From DASSUC01 sp035649895 (GTDB lineage: Bacteria; Actinomycetota; Actinomycetes; Mycobacteriales; Micromonosporaceae): DNA of 47,566 nt. Position numbers and translations under genes: made by a program. Position 1 is the first letter of the stretch; the number at the start of each line of letters is the position of its first letter. Of the stretch, positions 15,974 to 24,435 are shown piece by piece. The stretch lies in contig DASRIS010000168.1 of NCBI GenBank assembly GCA_035649895.1, forward strand, positions 1 to 47,566. The letters run 5' to 3'. The notes beneath the pieces were generated by a model. The model was not told the DNA's origin and searched no databases. It saw only the letters and a list, made by a program, of their open reading frames with translations.

Positions 15974-17806
15974 ATGCCTGAGCTGCGGTCGAACACCTCC
16001 ACCCAGGGGCGGACCATGGCCGGTGCCCGTGCCTTGTGGCGGGCCACCGGGATGACCGACGGCGACTTCGGCAAGCCTATTGTCGCGATCGCGAATAGCT
16101 TCACGGAGTTCGTACCCGGACATGTCCACCTAAAGCACGTCGGAGGGCTCGTCGCCGCGGCGGTGGCCGAGGCCGGTGGTGTCGGGCGGGAGTTCAGCAC
16201 GATCGCCGTTGACGACGGCATCGCCATGGGGCACGGGGGCATGCTCTACTCGCTGCCCAGCCGGGAGCTGATCGCCGACGCGGTTGAGTACATGGTGAAC
16301 GCGCACTGTGCCGACGCGCTCGTGTGCATCTCCAACTGCGACAAGATCACGCCAGGGATGCTACTGGCTGCGCTGCGCCTGGACATCCCCACGGTGTTCG
16401 TGTCGGGCGGCCCGATGGAGGCCGGTGTGCCACCGGCCGGCCGGCGCATCGACGTCATCGACGCGATGGTGGCCGCCTCCGACGACACGGTGAGCGACGA
16501 CCAGCTCGCCGCGATCGAGCGTGCGGCGTGCCCGACCTGCGGGTCGTGCTCGGGCATGTTCACCGCGAACTCCATGAACTGCCTGACCGAGGCGATCGGC
16601 CTGGCCCTGCCCGGCAACGGGTCCACGCTCGCCACCCACACCGCCCGCCGGGAGCTCTTCGTCGCGGCCGGGCGGCTCGTGGTCGACCTGGCCCGCCGGT
16701 ACTACACCGGCGACGACCGGTCGGTGCTGCCGCGTGCGGTCGCCAGCCGGGCCGCGTTCGAGAACGCGGTCGCCCTCGACGTGGCCATGGGCGGCTCGAC
16801 CAACACCGTGCTGCACCTGCTGGCCGCCGCCCGCGAGGCCGGGCTGGAGTTCGGTGTGGCCGACGTCGACCAGATCTCCCGCCGGGTGCCGTGCCTGGTC
16901 AAGGTCGCCCCCAACAGCCCCGACTACCACCTGGAGGACGTGCACCGGGCCGGCGGGATCCCAGCGATCATGGGTGAGCTGCACCGGGCCGGCCTGCTCC
17001 ACGACGACGTGCACGCGGTGCACGCCGGCTCACTCGCCGAGTGGCTGGCCGGCTGGGACGTCCGTGGCGGCGCGGCCACGCCGGCCGCGCACGCGCTCTT
17101 CCACGCCGCCCCCGGCGGGGTACGCACCATCGAGCCGTTCTCCACCAGCAACCGCTGGGCCTCGCTGGACCTGGACCCGGTCGCCGGCTGCATCCGGGAC
17201 GTCGCGCACGCGTACTCGGCCGACGGCGGGCTCGCCGTGCTCTTCGGCAACCTCTCCCCGGACGGGTGTGTCGTCAAGACCGCCGGCGTGCCCGAGGAGT
17301 GCCTGCGCTTCACCGGACCGGCCCGGGTCTTCGAGTCCCAGGAGTCCACAGTAGAGGCCATCCTGGGCGGCGCGGTCCGGGCCGGTGACGTGGTGGTCGT
17401 CCGGTACGAGGGTCCGAAGGGCGGGCCGGGCATGCAGGAGATGCTCTACCCCACGTCGTTCCTTAAGGGGCGCGGGCTGGGGCGGGTCTGCGCGCTCGTC
17501 ACCGACGGGCGGTTCTCCGGGGGCACGTCCGGGCTGTCGGTCGGGCACGTCTCCCCGGAGGCCGCGGCGGGCGGCGTGGTCGCGCTGGTGCGCGACGGCG
17601 ACCTGGTCGAGATCGACATTCCGGCCCGCACCATCACGCTGCGGGTGCCCGATGACGAGCTCGCCGCCCGCCGGGTCGCCCAGGAGAAACGGGACCGGCC
17701 CTATACGCCGCAGCACCGGCAGCGGACGGTCTCCGCCGCGCTGCGGGCGTACGCCTTGATGACGACGAGCGCGAGCGACGGCGCGTACCGGCGGGTGCCG
17801 GACTGA
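15974..17806 (+). CDS. ilvD: Dihydroxy-acid dehydratase
   Basis: A 610-residue Fe-S dehydratase that turns dihydroxy acids into 2-oxo acids for valine and isoleucine. The sequence is of the long, E. coli-like type: SFTEFVPGHVHLKHVG, FSTIAVDDGIAMGHGGMLYSLPSRE (split over about residues 75-100), cluster cysteines in ISNCDKITPGM (about 120) and CPTCGSCSGMFTANSMNC (about 185-202). The frame is open far upstream over the opposite-strand GGDEF gene, but the family start is the ATG at 15974. It is separated from the other ilv genes and read in the opposite direction. Its final codons and stop are duplicated in a 16-bp repeat. Confidence 0.96.
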   Translation: MPELRSNTSTQGRTMAGARALWRATGMTDGDFGKPIVAIANSFTEFVPGHVHLKHVGGLVAAAVAEAGGVGREFSTIAVDDGIAMGHGGMLYSLPSRELIADAVEYMVNAHCADALVCISNCDKITPGMLLAALRLDIPTVFVSGGPMEAGVPPAGRRIDVIDAMVAASDDTVSDDQLAAIERAACPTCGSCSGMFTANSMNCLTEAIGLALPGNGSTLATHTARRELFVAAGRLVVDLARRYYTGDDRSVLPRAVASRAAFENAVALDVAMGGSTNTVLHLLAAAREAGLEFGVADVDQISRRVPCLVKVAPNSPDYHLEDVHRAGGIPAIMGELHRAGLLHDDVHAVHAGSLAEWLAGWDVRGGAATPAAHALFHAAPGGVRTIEPFSTSNRWASLDLDPVAGCIRDVAHAYSADGGLAVLFGNLSPDGCVVKTAGVPEECLRFTGPARVFESQESTVEAILGGAVRAGDVVVVRYEGPKGGPGMQEMLYPTSFLKGRGLGRVCALVTDGRFSGGTSGLSVGHVSPEAAAGGVVALVRDGDLVEIDIPARTITLRVPDDELAARRVAQEKRDRPYTPQHRQRTVSAALRAYALMTTSASDGAYRRVPD

Positions 17807-17821
17807 GCGGGTGCCGGCTGA
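17791..17821. repeat. 15/16-bp tandem duplication spanning the ilvD stop codon
   Basis: gcgggtgccggactga (17791-17806) is followed by gcgggtgccggctga (17807-17821). The first copy ends exactly with the ilvD stop TGA. Confidence 0.85.
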
Positions 17822-17847
17822 GCGGCCACCCTGGCGGCCACTAGGAT
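17818..17847 (+). promoter_or_regulatory. Candidate promoter for glyA
   Basis: A good actinobacterial -10 element TAGGAT (17842-17847) with CTGAGC (17818-17823) 18 bp upstream as a weak -35, about 70 bp before the glyA ATG. Confidence 0.4.
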
Positions 17848-17918
17848 CGAGGCCGTCGAAGCCCGTTAGTGACTGGCGCCGTCGACGTGACGCCGGCCGA
17901 CGCGCGAGGAGTCCCCGA

Positions 17919-19190
17919 ATGCACGAGCCAAGCCTTGCCCACCTGCGCGCCACCGACCCCGAGCTGGCCGGCCTGGTCGAGCAGGAGTCCGAGCGCCAGC
18001 ACGACAAGCTGCGCCTGATCCCGTCGGAGAACTACGTCTCCACCGCGGTGCTGGAGGCGACCGGGTCGGTGCTGACCAACAAGTACTCGGAGGGGTACGC
18101 GGGCCGGCGCTACTACGAGGGGCAGCAGCTCATCGACCCGATCGAGCAGCTGGCCGTGGCCCGGGCCCGGGAGCTGTTCGGGGTGGAGCACGCCAACGTC
18201 CAGCCGTACTCGGGGTCCCCCGCCAACCTCGCCGTCTACCTGGCCTTCGTCAAGCCCGGTGAGACGGTGATGGGGATGGCGCTGCCGATGGGCGGGCACC
18301 TCACCCACGGCTGGGGCGTGTCCGCGACCGGCCGCTGGTTCCGGGCGGTGCAGTACGGGGTCGGCCGCGAGAACGGTCTCGTCGACCTGGACGAGGTGCG
18401 TGACCTGGCCCGCCGGGAGCGACCGAAGATCATCTTCTGCGGCGGCACCGCGATCCCCCGGACCATCGACTTCCCGGCCTTCGCCGAGATCGCCCGGGAG
18501 GTCGACGCGATCCTCGTCGCCGACGTCGCCCACATCGCCGGCCTCATCGCCGGTGGTGCGCACCCCTCGCCGGTCGGGCACGCCGAGGTGATCTCCACCA
18601 CCACCCACAAGACGCTGCGCGGCCCGCGGGGCGCGATGCTGATGAGCACCGCCGAGCGCGCCTCAGCCGTTGACAAGGCCATCTTCCCCGGCCTCCAGGG
18701 CGGCCCGCACAACCACACCACCGCAGGCATCGCGGTGGCGCTGCGGGAGGCGGCTCAGCCGGAGTTCCGCCGGTACGCCCACCAGGTCGTCGCCAACGCC
18801 AAGGCGCTCGGCGCCGGGCTGGTCGAGCGGGGCTTCACGCTGGTCTCCGGCGGCACCGACAACCACCTGCTGCTGGCCGACCTGACCAGCAAGGGCATCG
18901 GCGGCAAGCCGGCAGCGAAGGCACTGGACCGGGCCGGCATCGAGCTGAACTACAACACCGTGCCCTACGACACCCGCAAGCCGTTCGACCCGTCCGGCAT
19001 CCGGCTGGGCACCCCGGCGGTGACCACCCGGGGCCTGACCGAGGAGCAGATGCCCCAGGTGGCGGCGTGGATCGATGAGGCGGTCACGGCCGCGACAAAG
19101 GACGACGAGGCTGCGCTGGAGCGGATCGCGGGCGAGGTGCGCGAGCTGATGTCGGCGTACCCGATGCCCGGGTGGGCACCGGCGCCCTGA
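17919..19190 (+). CDS. glyA: Serine hydroxymethyltransferase
   Basis: A 423-residue PLP enzyme that converts serine and tetrahydrofolate to glycine and methylene-tetrahydrofolate. Landmarks are LIPSENYVSTAVLEATGS, NKYSEGYAGRRYYEG, the PLP-lysine segment STTTHKTLRGPRG (Lys near residue 230) and NHTTAGIAVAL. Full family length. The ATG at 17919 is fixed by GAGGAG (17906-17911) at 7-bp spacing. It follows ilvD by about 110 bp with a probable promoter between them. Together with serA in this window it covers serine entry and serine-to-glycine conversion. Confidence 0.96.
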   Translation: MHEPSLAHLRATDPELAGLVEQESERQHDKLRLIPSENYVSTAVLEATGSVLTNKYSEGYAGRRYYEGQQLIDPIEQLAVARARELFGVEHANVQPYSGSPANLAVYLAFVKPGETVMGMALPMGGHLTHGWGVSATGRWFRAVQYGVGRENGLVDLDEVRDLARRERPKIIFCGGTAIPRTIDFPAFAEIAREVDAILVADVAHIAGLIAGGAHPSPVGHAEVISTTTHKTLRGPRGAMLMSTAERASAVDKAIFPGLQGGPHNHTTAGIAVALREAAQPEFRRYAHQVVANAKALGAGLVERGFTLVSGGTDNHLLLADLTSKGIGGKPAAKALDRAGIELNYNTVPYDTRKPFDPSGIRLGTPAVTTRGLTEEQMPQVAAWIDEAVTAATKDDEAALERIAGEVRELMSAYPMPGWAPAP

Positions 19191-19274
19191 CCGCGCCGAG
19201 CGCCGGTTGCTGACCGCCGACCGCTTTAGCCCATTGGCCAGCCCTCCCATTCGTTCCATATTCAATAGATATGT

Positions 19275-19303
19275 TTGACTTTGTTTCGTCGGCCGACTAA
19301 CAT
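19275..19303 (+). promoter_or_regulatory. Strong vegetative promoter in an AT-rich island
   Basis: TTGACT (19275-19280), exactly 17 bp, then TAACAT (19298-19303). It is the best -35/-10 match found in the window and lies in a markedly AT-rich stretch (about 19240-19320) ahead of a 52-residue membrane protein. Confidence 0.65.
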
Positions 19304-19350
19304 ATTTTTCGATTCTTCCCGCTCTTCCAGGCGACGGTGAAGGAATAGTC

Positions 19351-19509
19351 ATGAACGCCAACGGCGACAGCCACATGAACGAGTACGCCAGAGAGGCGAT
19401 GGCTTGGCACGGCTGGGGATCCCCGGTTGGCCTCGGGATCGGCATATCGCTGGTGACGGCCGCCCTCGGGTTCTTTCTCTGGATGCTGCACCTGGCCGGC
19501 CTGCTGTAG
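19351..19509 (+). CDS. Small single-helix membrane protein (52 residues)
   Basis: The short frame begins MNANGDSHMNEYAREAM, continues with WHGWGSPVGLGI and ends in one hydrophobic helix (about residues 27-50) and LAGLL. GAAGGA at 19339-19344 is 6 bp before the ATG, and the strong promoter at 19275-19303 gives a leader of about 40 nt. I do not recognise a family or function. The expression signals and protein-like composition argue for a real, well-expressed gene that length filters would miss. Confidence 0.75.
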   Translation: MNANGDSHMNEYAREAMAWHGWGSPVGLGIGISLVTAALGFFLWMLHLAGLL

Positions 19510-19627
19510 CAAACCCGGCCCATAGCGGTGCGGTTCCCGCCTTTACCCGGGCATTTACGCGCTCGCGGGTGAGCGGCTGCGCGGCCTCACCCGTACGGCC
19601 ATCGGGCTCAACAGCACGGCCGTCGGC

Positions 19628-22477
19628 TCACCCGGACGCCGCGCGGTACGGCTCCAGGAAAGCCTCGACCCGCTCGGCCGGAGCGGGCCAGCCGAACAGG
19701 CGCCCCTGGCCGTACTGGCAGCCGGCCTGGCGCACCAGGTGCAGCTGGCTGTCGTGCTCGATGCCCTCGGCCACGATCGCAAGGCCCAGCCGCCGGCCGA
19801 GCCCGACGACGACGTCGACGATCGGCACCGCCAGCTCTGGCCGCCCCTCCGGCTCGGCAAAGAGCACGCTGTCCATCTTGAGCAGGTCGGCCGGCACCTG
19901 GCGCAGGTAGGCCAGGGACGTCGGGCCGGTGCCGAAGTGGTCCAGCGCGGTCCGCACGCCGAGGGAGCGCAGCTCGGCCAGGCGCGCGACGGCCGTGGGG
20001 ACGTCGGCGCCGACGGCCGACTCCGCGACCTCGACCAGCAGCCGGTCGGCCGGCACCTGGTACGCGCTCATCGCGGCGGCGACCGTGGCGACGAAGTTCG
20101 CCGCGGTGAGCTGCCGCAGCGAGACGTTCACTGATACCCACAGGTCCAGGCCGTCCGCGAGCCAGCCGGCGAGCTGCCGGCTGGCTGCCCGCAGCACCCA
20201 GTCGCCGACCTCGCTCATCACCCCGAGCTCGTCCGCGACCGGCACCAGCTCACCCGGTGGCACCGTGCCCAGCGTGGGATGGCGCCAGCGCAGCAGCGCC
20301 TCCACCCCGACCGGCCGCTGCTCGGCCAGCTCCAGGATCGGCTGGTACACCAGGTCCAGCTCTCCCCGCACGGCCGCGCCGGGCAGGTCGCGCTCGAGCA
20401 GCATGCGCCGCCGCAGCAGCGACTCGATGGACTCGTCGTACCACTCGACCCGGTTGCGGCCGAGCTGGCGGGCCCGCCGGCGGGCCAGGTCGGCCCGGTT
20501 CAGCAGGTCGTCGACGCCCTCCCCGGACGCCAGCTCGGCCAGGCCCACGCTGGCCGCCAGGTGCACGGTGGCGCCCGGCAGCAGGTAAGGCTCGGTCAAG
20601 GCGGTGAGCAGCCGGATCCCCAGGGCGTACGCCTGGATCGGCCCGCCGGCGGTGACCACCGCGAACTCGTCGCCGCCCAGCCGGGCCGGCAGGTCATCCG
20701 GGCCGGCCCCACCCCGCAGCCGCCGTGCCACCTCGACGAGTACGGCGTCGCCGACCTCCCGCCCGCGAAGCTCGTTGACACCGGCCATGCCGTGCAGGTC
20801 GAGGGTGAGCACCGCGCCACCACCGCCGGTCACGGCGAGCAGCTTGGTGAGCGCCCGCAGCAGCTGGCGGCGGTTCGGCAGCCCGGTGAGCTGGTCGGTG
20901 AGGGCCAGCCGCTGGAGCGTGCGCTCCAGCTGCCGCCGCTCGCCGACATCGCGCAGGTGCACGACGAGCGACGCCACCGCCGGCGTGGCCCGCAGGTCGC
21001 TGACTGTCGACTCGGTGTCGCGCCACTGGCCGAACCCGTCCCGGATGCGCGCCGGCACCAGTACCGGCGGCTGCGTCGCGGCGTTCTTGGCGCCGCCGGT
21101 CAGCACCGCGCGCAGCTGCCGGTCGACCTCGGCGGCGTCGTCGGGGTGGACGAGCCTGGTAAACGGCTGGCCGAGCACGTCCTGGTCGGACAGGCCCAGC
21201 TGGCGGGCTGCGGCCGGGGACTGCCACCGGACCGCGAGGCCGGCGTCGAGCACCATCGTGACGTCGCTGGAGTCGGCGACCAGCGACCGGAAGTGCGCCT
21301 CCTGGTCGGTCAGGCGGCGCGCGTAGCGGCGCAGGTCCACCGCTGCGAGAACCTCCCGCGCGGCCATGGCGGTCACCACGCAGACACCGAGTACCACCGA
21401 GGGCCGGTCGAAGGAGCCCACGGTGACCATGTGCCACAGGGCGGCGGCGCCGCACAGGCCGGCGGGGACCGTCAGTAGCGGAAACTCCGTGAAGGTGCCG
21501 TCCGCCTGCGCCGGGGTGGCTGGCACCGGAGCGGTGTCCCAGCGGCGTGCCCCGGCCCAGGCCAGGCTCGGGGCGACCACGAGCGGCAGCGCCGCAGCGA
21601 GCAGCGGCCCCGTCGCCGCCAGCGCCTCGCCGGCTGGCAGCGCAGCGCCCGCCAACAGCTCAGCGCCCGCCAACAGCTCAGCGCCCGCCAGCAGCTCAGC
21701 GCCCGCCAACAGCTCAGCGCCCGCCAGCAGCGCAGCGTCCGCCGGTACGGCGACGGCCAGCAGCACGGCCAGCACCGCCAGGCCGGCCATTGCCAGACTG
21801 GCGGCGAGCCCGCACAGGATCGACGCGGGCCGGTGGCGTACCGCGCGCAGCACGGTCAGGACCACAATGGACAGTGCGGAGACCGCGACGAGGGTGACCA
21901 CGTACCCGAGCGGGTGCATGCCGCGCCCGTGCGGCAGCAGCAGCCACGCGGTAAAGGCGAGGCTGACCCCGATGCTCAGCCCGTCAAAGGCGCGTCGCAG
22001 CCGGGCCACGACGGTGGGAGCGGCGCCGGGCAACAGCAGCAGCCCGAGCACGTAGGCGACCACGGTGAGCATGAACCCGCCAGCGGTGACCGGCAGGCGC
22101 CACGCCGGCGGGCTGAGCGGCAGCACCGCCGCGGTCAGGCCCCCGCAGAGCACCGCGACACCGAGGAAGCCCGCGCCGCGGCACGGCCCGTACGAACGGT
22201 GCGCGGCGTGGATGCGCAGGGCCAGCCGTACCAGCCGGCACCCGGGGCCGACCGCGCCGAGCGCCCCGGCCACCGCGACCGCCGCAAGTGCCGGCGCTCC
22301 CACGGCACCGGCGGCGAGCGCCGCGACCGCGCCGACGGGCGCCGCACACCCAGCCAGCCAGCGTCCGGACCCAGCTAGCCAGCGTCCGGACCCAGCTAGC
22401 GCTAGCCAGTGTCCGGACCCAGCCAGCCTCCGGCTGGGCGGGTGCGGAGCCGGGGGTTCCGGCGAGCTGGCGGACAC
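19628..22477 (-). CDS. Membrane PAS-GGDEF-EAL protein with degenerate catalytic motifs
   Basis: A 949-residue protein: a repeat-rich N-terminus, about nine transmembrane segments (to about residue 390), a PAS domain (about 395-510), then GGDEF and EAL domains. LGGDEF (about 602) is intact, but the metal/substrate stretch reads LDLHGMAGVNELRG, with His and Glu where active cyclases have Asp. In the EAL domain, EALLRW (about 725) is kept but the DDFG motif is DHFG (about 845), losing a metal-binding Asp. It may be a cyclic di-GMP sensor or a weak enzyme and not a full cyclase/phosphodiesterase. The GTG start at 22477 lacks a good ribosome site and may be misplaced. It is a divergent relative of the GGDEF-EAL protein at 13427-15787 on the other side of ilvD-glyA. 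Confidence 0.88.
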   Translation of the reverse strand: MSASSPEPPAPHPPSRRLAGSGHWLALAGSGRWLAGSGRWLAGCAAPVGAVAALAAGAVGAPALAAVAVAGALGAVGPGCRLVRLALRIHAAHRSYGPCRGAGFLGVAVLCGGLTAAVLPLSPPAWRLPVTAGGFMLTVVAYVLGLLLLPGAAPTVVARLRRAFDGLSIGVSLAFTAWLLLPHGRGMHPLGYVVTLVAVSALSIVVLTVLRAVRHRPASILCGLAASLAMAGLAVLAVLLAVAVPADAALLAGAELLAGAELLAGAELLAGAELLAGAALPAGEALAATGPLLAAALPLVVAPSLAWAGARRWDTAPVPATPAQADGTFTEFPLLTVPAGLCGAAALWHMVTVGSFDRPSVVLGVCVVTAMAAREVLAAVDLRRYARRLTDQEAHFRSLVADSSDVTMVLDAGLAVRWQSPAAARQLGLSDQDVLGQPFTRLVHPDDAAEVDRQLRAVLTGGAKNAATQPPVLVPARIRDGFGQWRDTESTVSDLRATPAVASLVVHLRDVGERRQLERTLQRLALTDQLTGLPNRRQLLRALTKLLAVTGGGGAVLTLDLHGMAGVNELRGREVGDAVLVEVARRLRGGAGPDDLPARLGGDEFAVVTAGGPIQAYALGIRLLTALTEPYLLPGATVHLAASVGLAELASGEGVDDLLNRADLARRRARQLGRNRVEWYDESIESLLRRRMLLERDLPGAAVRGELDLVYQPILELAEQRPVGVEALLRWRHPTLGTVPPGELVPVADELGVMSEVGDWVLRAASRQLAGWLADGLDLWVSVNVSLRQLTAANFVATVAAAMSAYQVPADRLLVEVAESAVGADVPTAVARLAELRSLGVRTALDHFGTGPTSLAYLRQVPADLLKMDSVLFAEPEGRPELAVPIVDVVVGLGRRLGLAIVAEGIEHDSQLHLVRQAGCQYGQGRLFGWPAPAERVEAFLEPYRAASG
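21643..21732. repeat. Five 18-bp tandem repeats inside the PAS-GGDEF-EAL gene
   Basis: The unit cagcgcccgccaacagct occurs five times with single-base changes and encodes repeated ELLAGA hexapeptides between two membrane segments. Its length is a multiple of three. Confidence 0.9.
22358..22426. repeat. Three 21-bp repeats at the start of the PAS-GGDEF-EAL gene
   Basis: Copies at 22358-22378 and 22379-22399 are identical and a third at 22406-22426 is diverged. They encode (R/H)WLAGSG-type repeats near the N-terminus. Confidence 0.85.
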
Positions 22478-22668
22478 GAGCTGGTGGGTCCTTACGGATG
22501 AGAGGCAATGTGGCAGCTCGTCGTGCCGCCACCCGGCATCTACTGACCGTCAACGACTCGGCAGGGCAGCCGGTGACGCAGCCGGCAGACAGTGACCTCG
22601 CATCGACAGCCAGTAGTGCCCGCGGACCGGCGCGACCGGTCATACCACCCAGGCTGGCGCCCGGATGG

Positions 22669-22911
22669 TCAACCGAGGATCGCGTACACCGTCGCGGCCC
22701 GGGCCGCGGGCTCCTGGGCGCCCTGTGCCGTCATGGTCACGTCTACGAACGCGAGCGTCCGGCCGAGCTTGCTGATGTGCGCGGCGACCAGCACGTCGGT
22801 GGAGACGAGCGGCCGCTGGAAGGTGGTGGACTGCTGCACGGTGGTCATCGGGCCGTAGCCACCACGGGCGGAGCTGATCGCGACCACCGTCGCGGTGTCG
22901 GCCGCCGCCAT
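22669..22911 (-). pseudogene. PaaI-like hotdog thioesterase, N-terminus missing
   Basis: The 80 residues from the ATG at 22911 match the second half of a PaaI-type thioesterase: MAAADTA (with the usual catalytic Asp), TVQQSTTFQRPL, ISKLGRTLAFVDVTM and ARAATVYAIL. Family members are about 130-150 residues and need the HGG segment just before this point. Here the frame reads WQALM and is closed by TGA a few codons upstream, so the first half is absent. It could be a decayed remnant or, less likely, a minimal protein. It ends 191 bp before the next gene on this strand. Confidence 0.55.
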
Positions 22912-22961
22912 CAGCGCCTGCCATCAGCGGGCGTCATGGGGGCCATCCTCGCAGCCAGGCC

Positions 22962-23240
22962 TCAGCCGCCGGCGACCGACGGCACCACCTGGATCTCGGC
23001 GCCGGCCGGGACCGGGGTCGCAAGCCCCCCGGTCAACCGGCAGTCCGCACCATCGACGTACACGTTGACGTAGCGCCGTAGCTGGCCCTGCTCGTCCCGG
23101 ATCCGCCGTTCCAGGCGCGGCCAACGCCGGGCCACCTCGTCGAGGACGGCACCGAGGGTGCCGGCCGAGCCGATCGCCAGCCGGGACTCGCCGCCCGTCT
23201 CGCCCCGCAGGGCACCGGGCACCAGGACAGTGCTGGACAT
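22962..23240 (-). CDS. MoaD/ThiS-family sulfur-carrier-like protein
   Basis: A 92-residue ubiquitin-like protein ending in VPSVAGG. The C-terminal Gly-Gly is the feature that lets MoaD/ThiS proteins be adenylated and thiocarboxylated to donate sulfur. The segment LGAVLDEVARRWP and the final PAGAEIQVVPSVAGG fit the fold. No activating enzyme or molybdopterin/thiamine gene is nearby. Its ATG follows the stop of the BNR-repeat gene after one base, so the two are co-translated. In actinomycetes these two genes often occur together, but the function of the pair is unknown to me. Confidence 0.8.
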   Translation of the reverse strand: MSSTVLVPGALRGETGGESRLAIGSAGTLGAVLDEVARRWPRLERRIRDEQGQLRRYVNVYVDGADCRLTGGLATPVPAGAEIQVVPSVAGG

Positions 23241-23241
23241 C

Positions 23242-24327
23242 TCACACCACCGCAGCCCGCAGGCACAGCACATCGGGCAGGTGCGCGGCGACCAGCCGCC
23301 ACGAGTCACCCTCGTCCGCGCTCGCGTACACCTCGCCGGAGCGCGTGCCGAAGTAGACGCCCGCCGGGTCGGCGTCGTCAGCGCACATGGCGTCGCGCAG
23401 CACCGAGGGGTAGAAGGGCTCGGTGGGCAGGCCGTCGGAGAGCGCCTCCCAGGTCTGGCCGGCGTCCTGCGAGCGGAAGACGCGGCACCGCTCGTCGGCC
23501 GGGAACCGCATGGCATCCGCCGTCAACGGGAAGCTGTAGACCACGCCCGGCCGGGTCGGGTGGGCCACCATGGCGAAGCCGAAGTCGCTCGGCAGCCCGT
23601 CGGCGATCGACCGCCAGCTGGCGCCGCCGTCGTCGGAGCGGTAGACGCCGTGGTGGTTCTGCAGGTAGAGCCGCTCCGGGTCGCCCGCGTCCTGGACCAC
23701 CTTGTGCACGCACTGGCCGAACTCCGGGAACTGGTCGGGCAGGAAGTACGCCTTGATCCCAGAGTTGCTCGCCGACCACGACGAGCCGGCGTCCGTGGTG
23801 CGGTAGACCCCGCCGGTCGACACCGCCACGAGCACCCGGCTCGGCTCGTGCGGATGGGGCAGCACCGTGTGGAGCGCCTGGCCGCCGCCGCCCGGGGCCC
23901 AATGCTCCCGGTGCGGGTGCTCCCACAGGGCCCGGACCATCTCGTACGTCACGCCGCCGTCGGCGGAGCGGAACAGCGCCGAGGGCTCGGTCCCGGCGTA
24001 CACGACATCGGGTTCTCCCGGACCGGCAGGCTTGAGCTGCCACACCCGGGCGAGCGCCGCGCCTGTGTCGGCCGGGAAGGCGAGCGGCGCGTGATCGGGC
24101 TCGTGCCAGGATGCGCCGAGGTCGTCACTTGTGGATACGCTCGGGCCGAAGTGCGAGCTCGTCGCGCCGGCGAGCAGGCGGGGCGTAGCCCGGCGGCAGT
24201 CGATGCCGACCGCGTAGACGCCGCTCATCGGGAAGTGCGGCCCGGACACCTCCCACGACTTGCGCTCGTCCTCGCTGCGCGCCAGGAAGAGCCCTTTTCC
24301 CGTACCGATAGCCATCAGGACGGCCAT
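23242..24327 (-). CDS. BNR/Asp-box repeat beta-propeller protein (sialidase-like fold)
   Basis: A 361-residue protein with at least five Asp-box motifs: RSADGGVTYE, TTDAGSSWS, SDDGGASWR, SQDAGQTWE and SADEGDSWR. This repeat builds VPS10/sialidase-type propellers. No signal peptide is seen, so it is probably cytosolic, and the sialidase catalytic residues cannot be identified; I would not call it a sialidase. The ATG at 24327 is supported by AGGAGGT at 7-bp spacing. It is the first gene of a two-gene unit with the MoaD-like protein. Confidence 0.8.
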   Translation of the reverse strand: MAVLMAIGTGKGLFLARSEDERKSWEVSGPHFPMSGVYAVGIDCRRATPRLLAGATSSHFGPSVSTSDDLGASWHEPDHAPLAFPADTGAALARVWQLKPAGPGEPDVVYAGTEPSALFRSADGGVTYEMVRALWEHPHREHWAPGGGGQALHTVLPHPHEPSRVLVAVSTGGVYRTTDAGSSWSASNSGIKAYFLPDQFPEFGQCVHKVVQDAGDPERLYLQNHHGVYRSDDGGASWRSIADGLPSDFGFAMVAHPTRPGVVYSFPLTADAMRFPADERCRVFRSQDAGQTWEALSDGLPTEPFYPSVLRDAMCADDADPAGVYFGTRSGEVYASADEGDSWRLVAAHLPDVLCLRAAVV

Positions 24328-24435
24328 CCCCCGTACCTCCTGTTCTGCCTGTCCTTTCCCGCCCATCTTTCCAGGGCGGGCTACCGCAGCGGGCCGGTAC
24401 GCCGGGTGCGGTGCAGGCGGTGCGACGATGGGTCG

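Noticed and set aside
17807..17918. Riboswitch ahead of glyA
   Set aside because: The leader is short and shows no glycine, folate or SAM riboswitch core that I can recognise; only a promoter is proposed.
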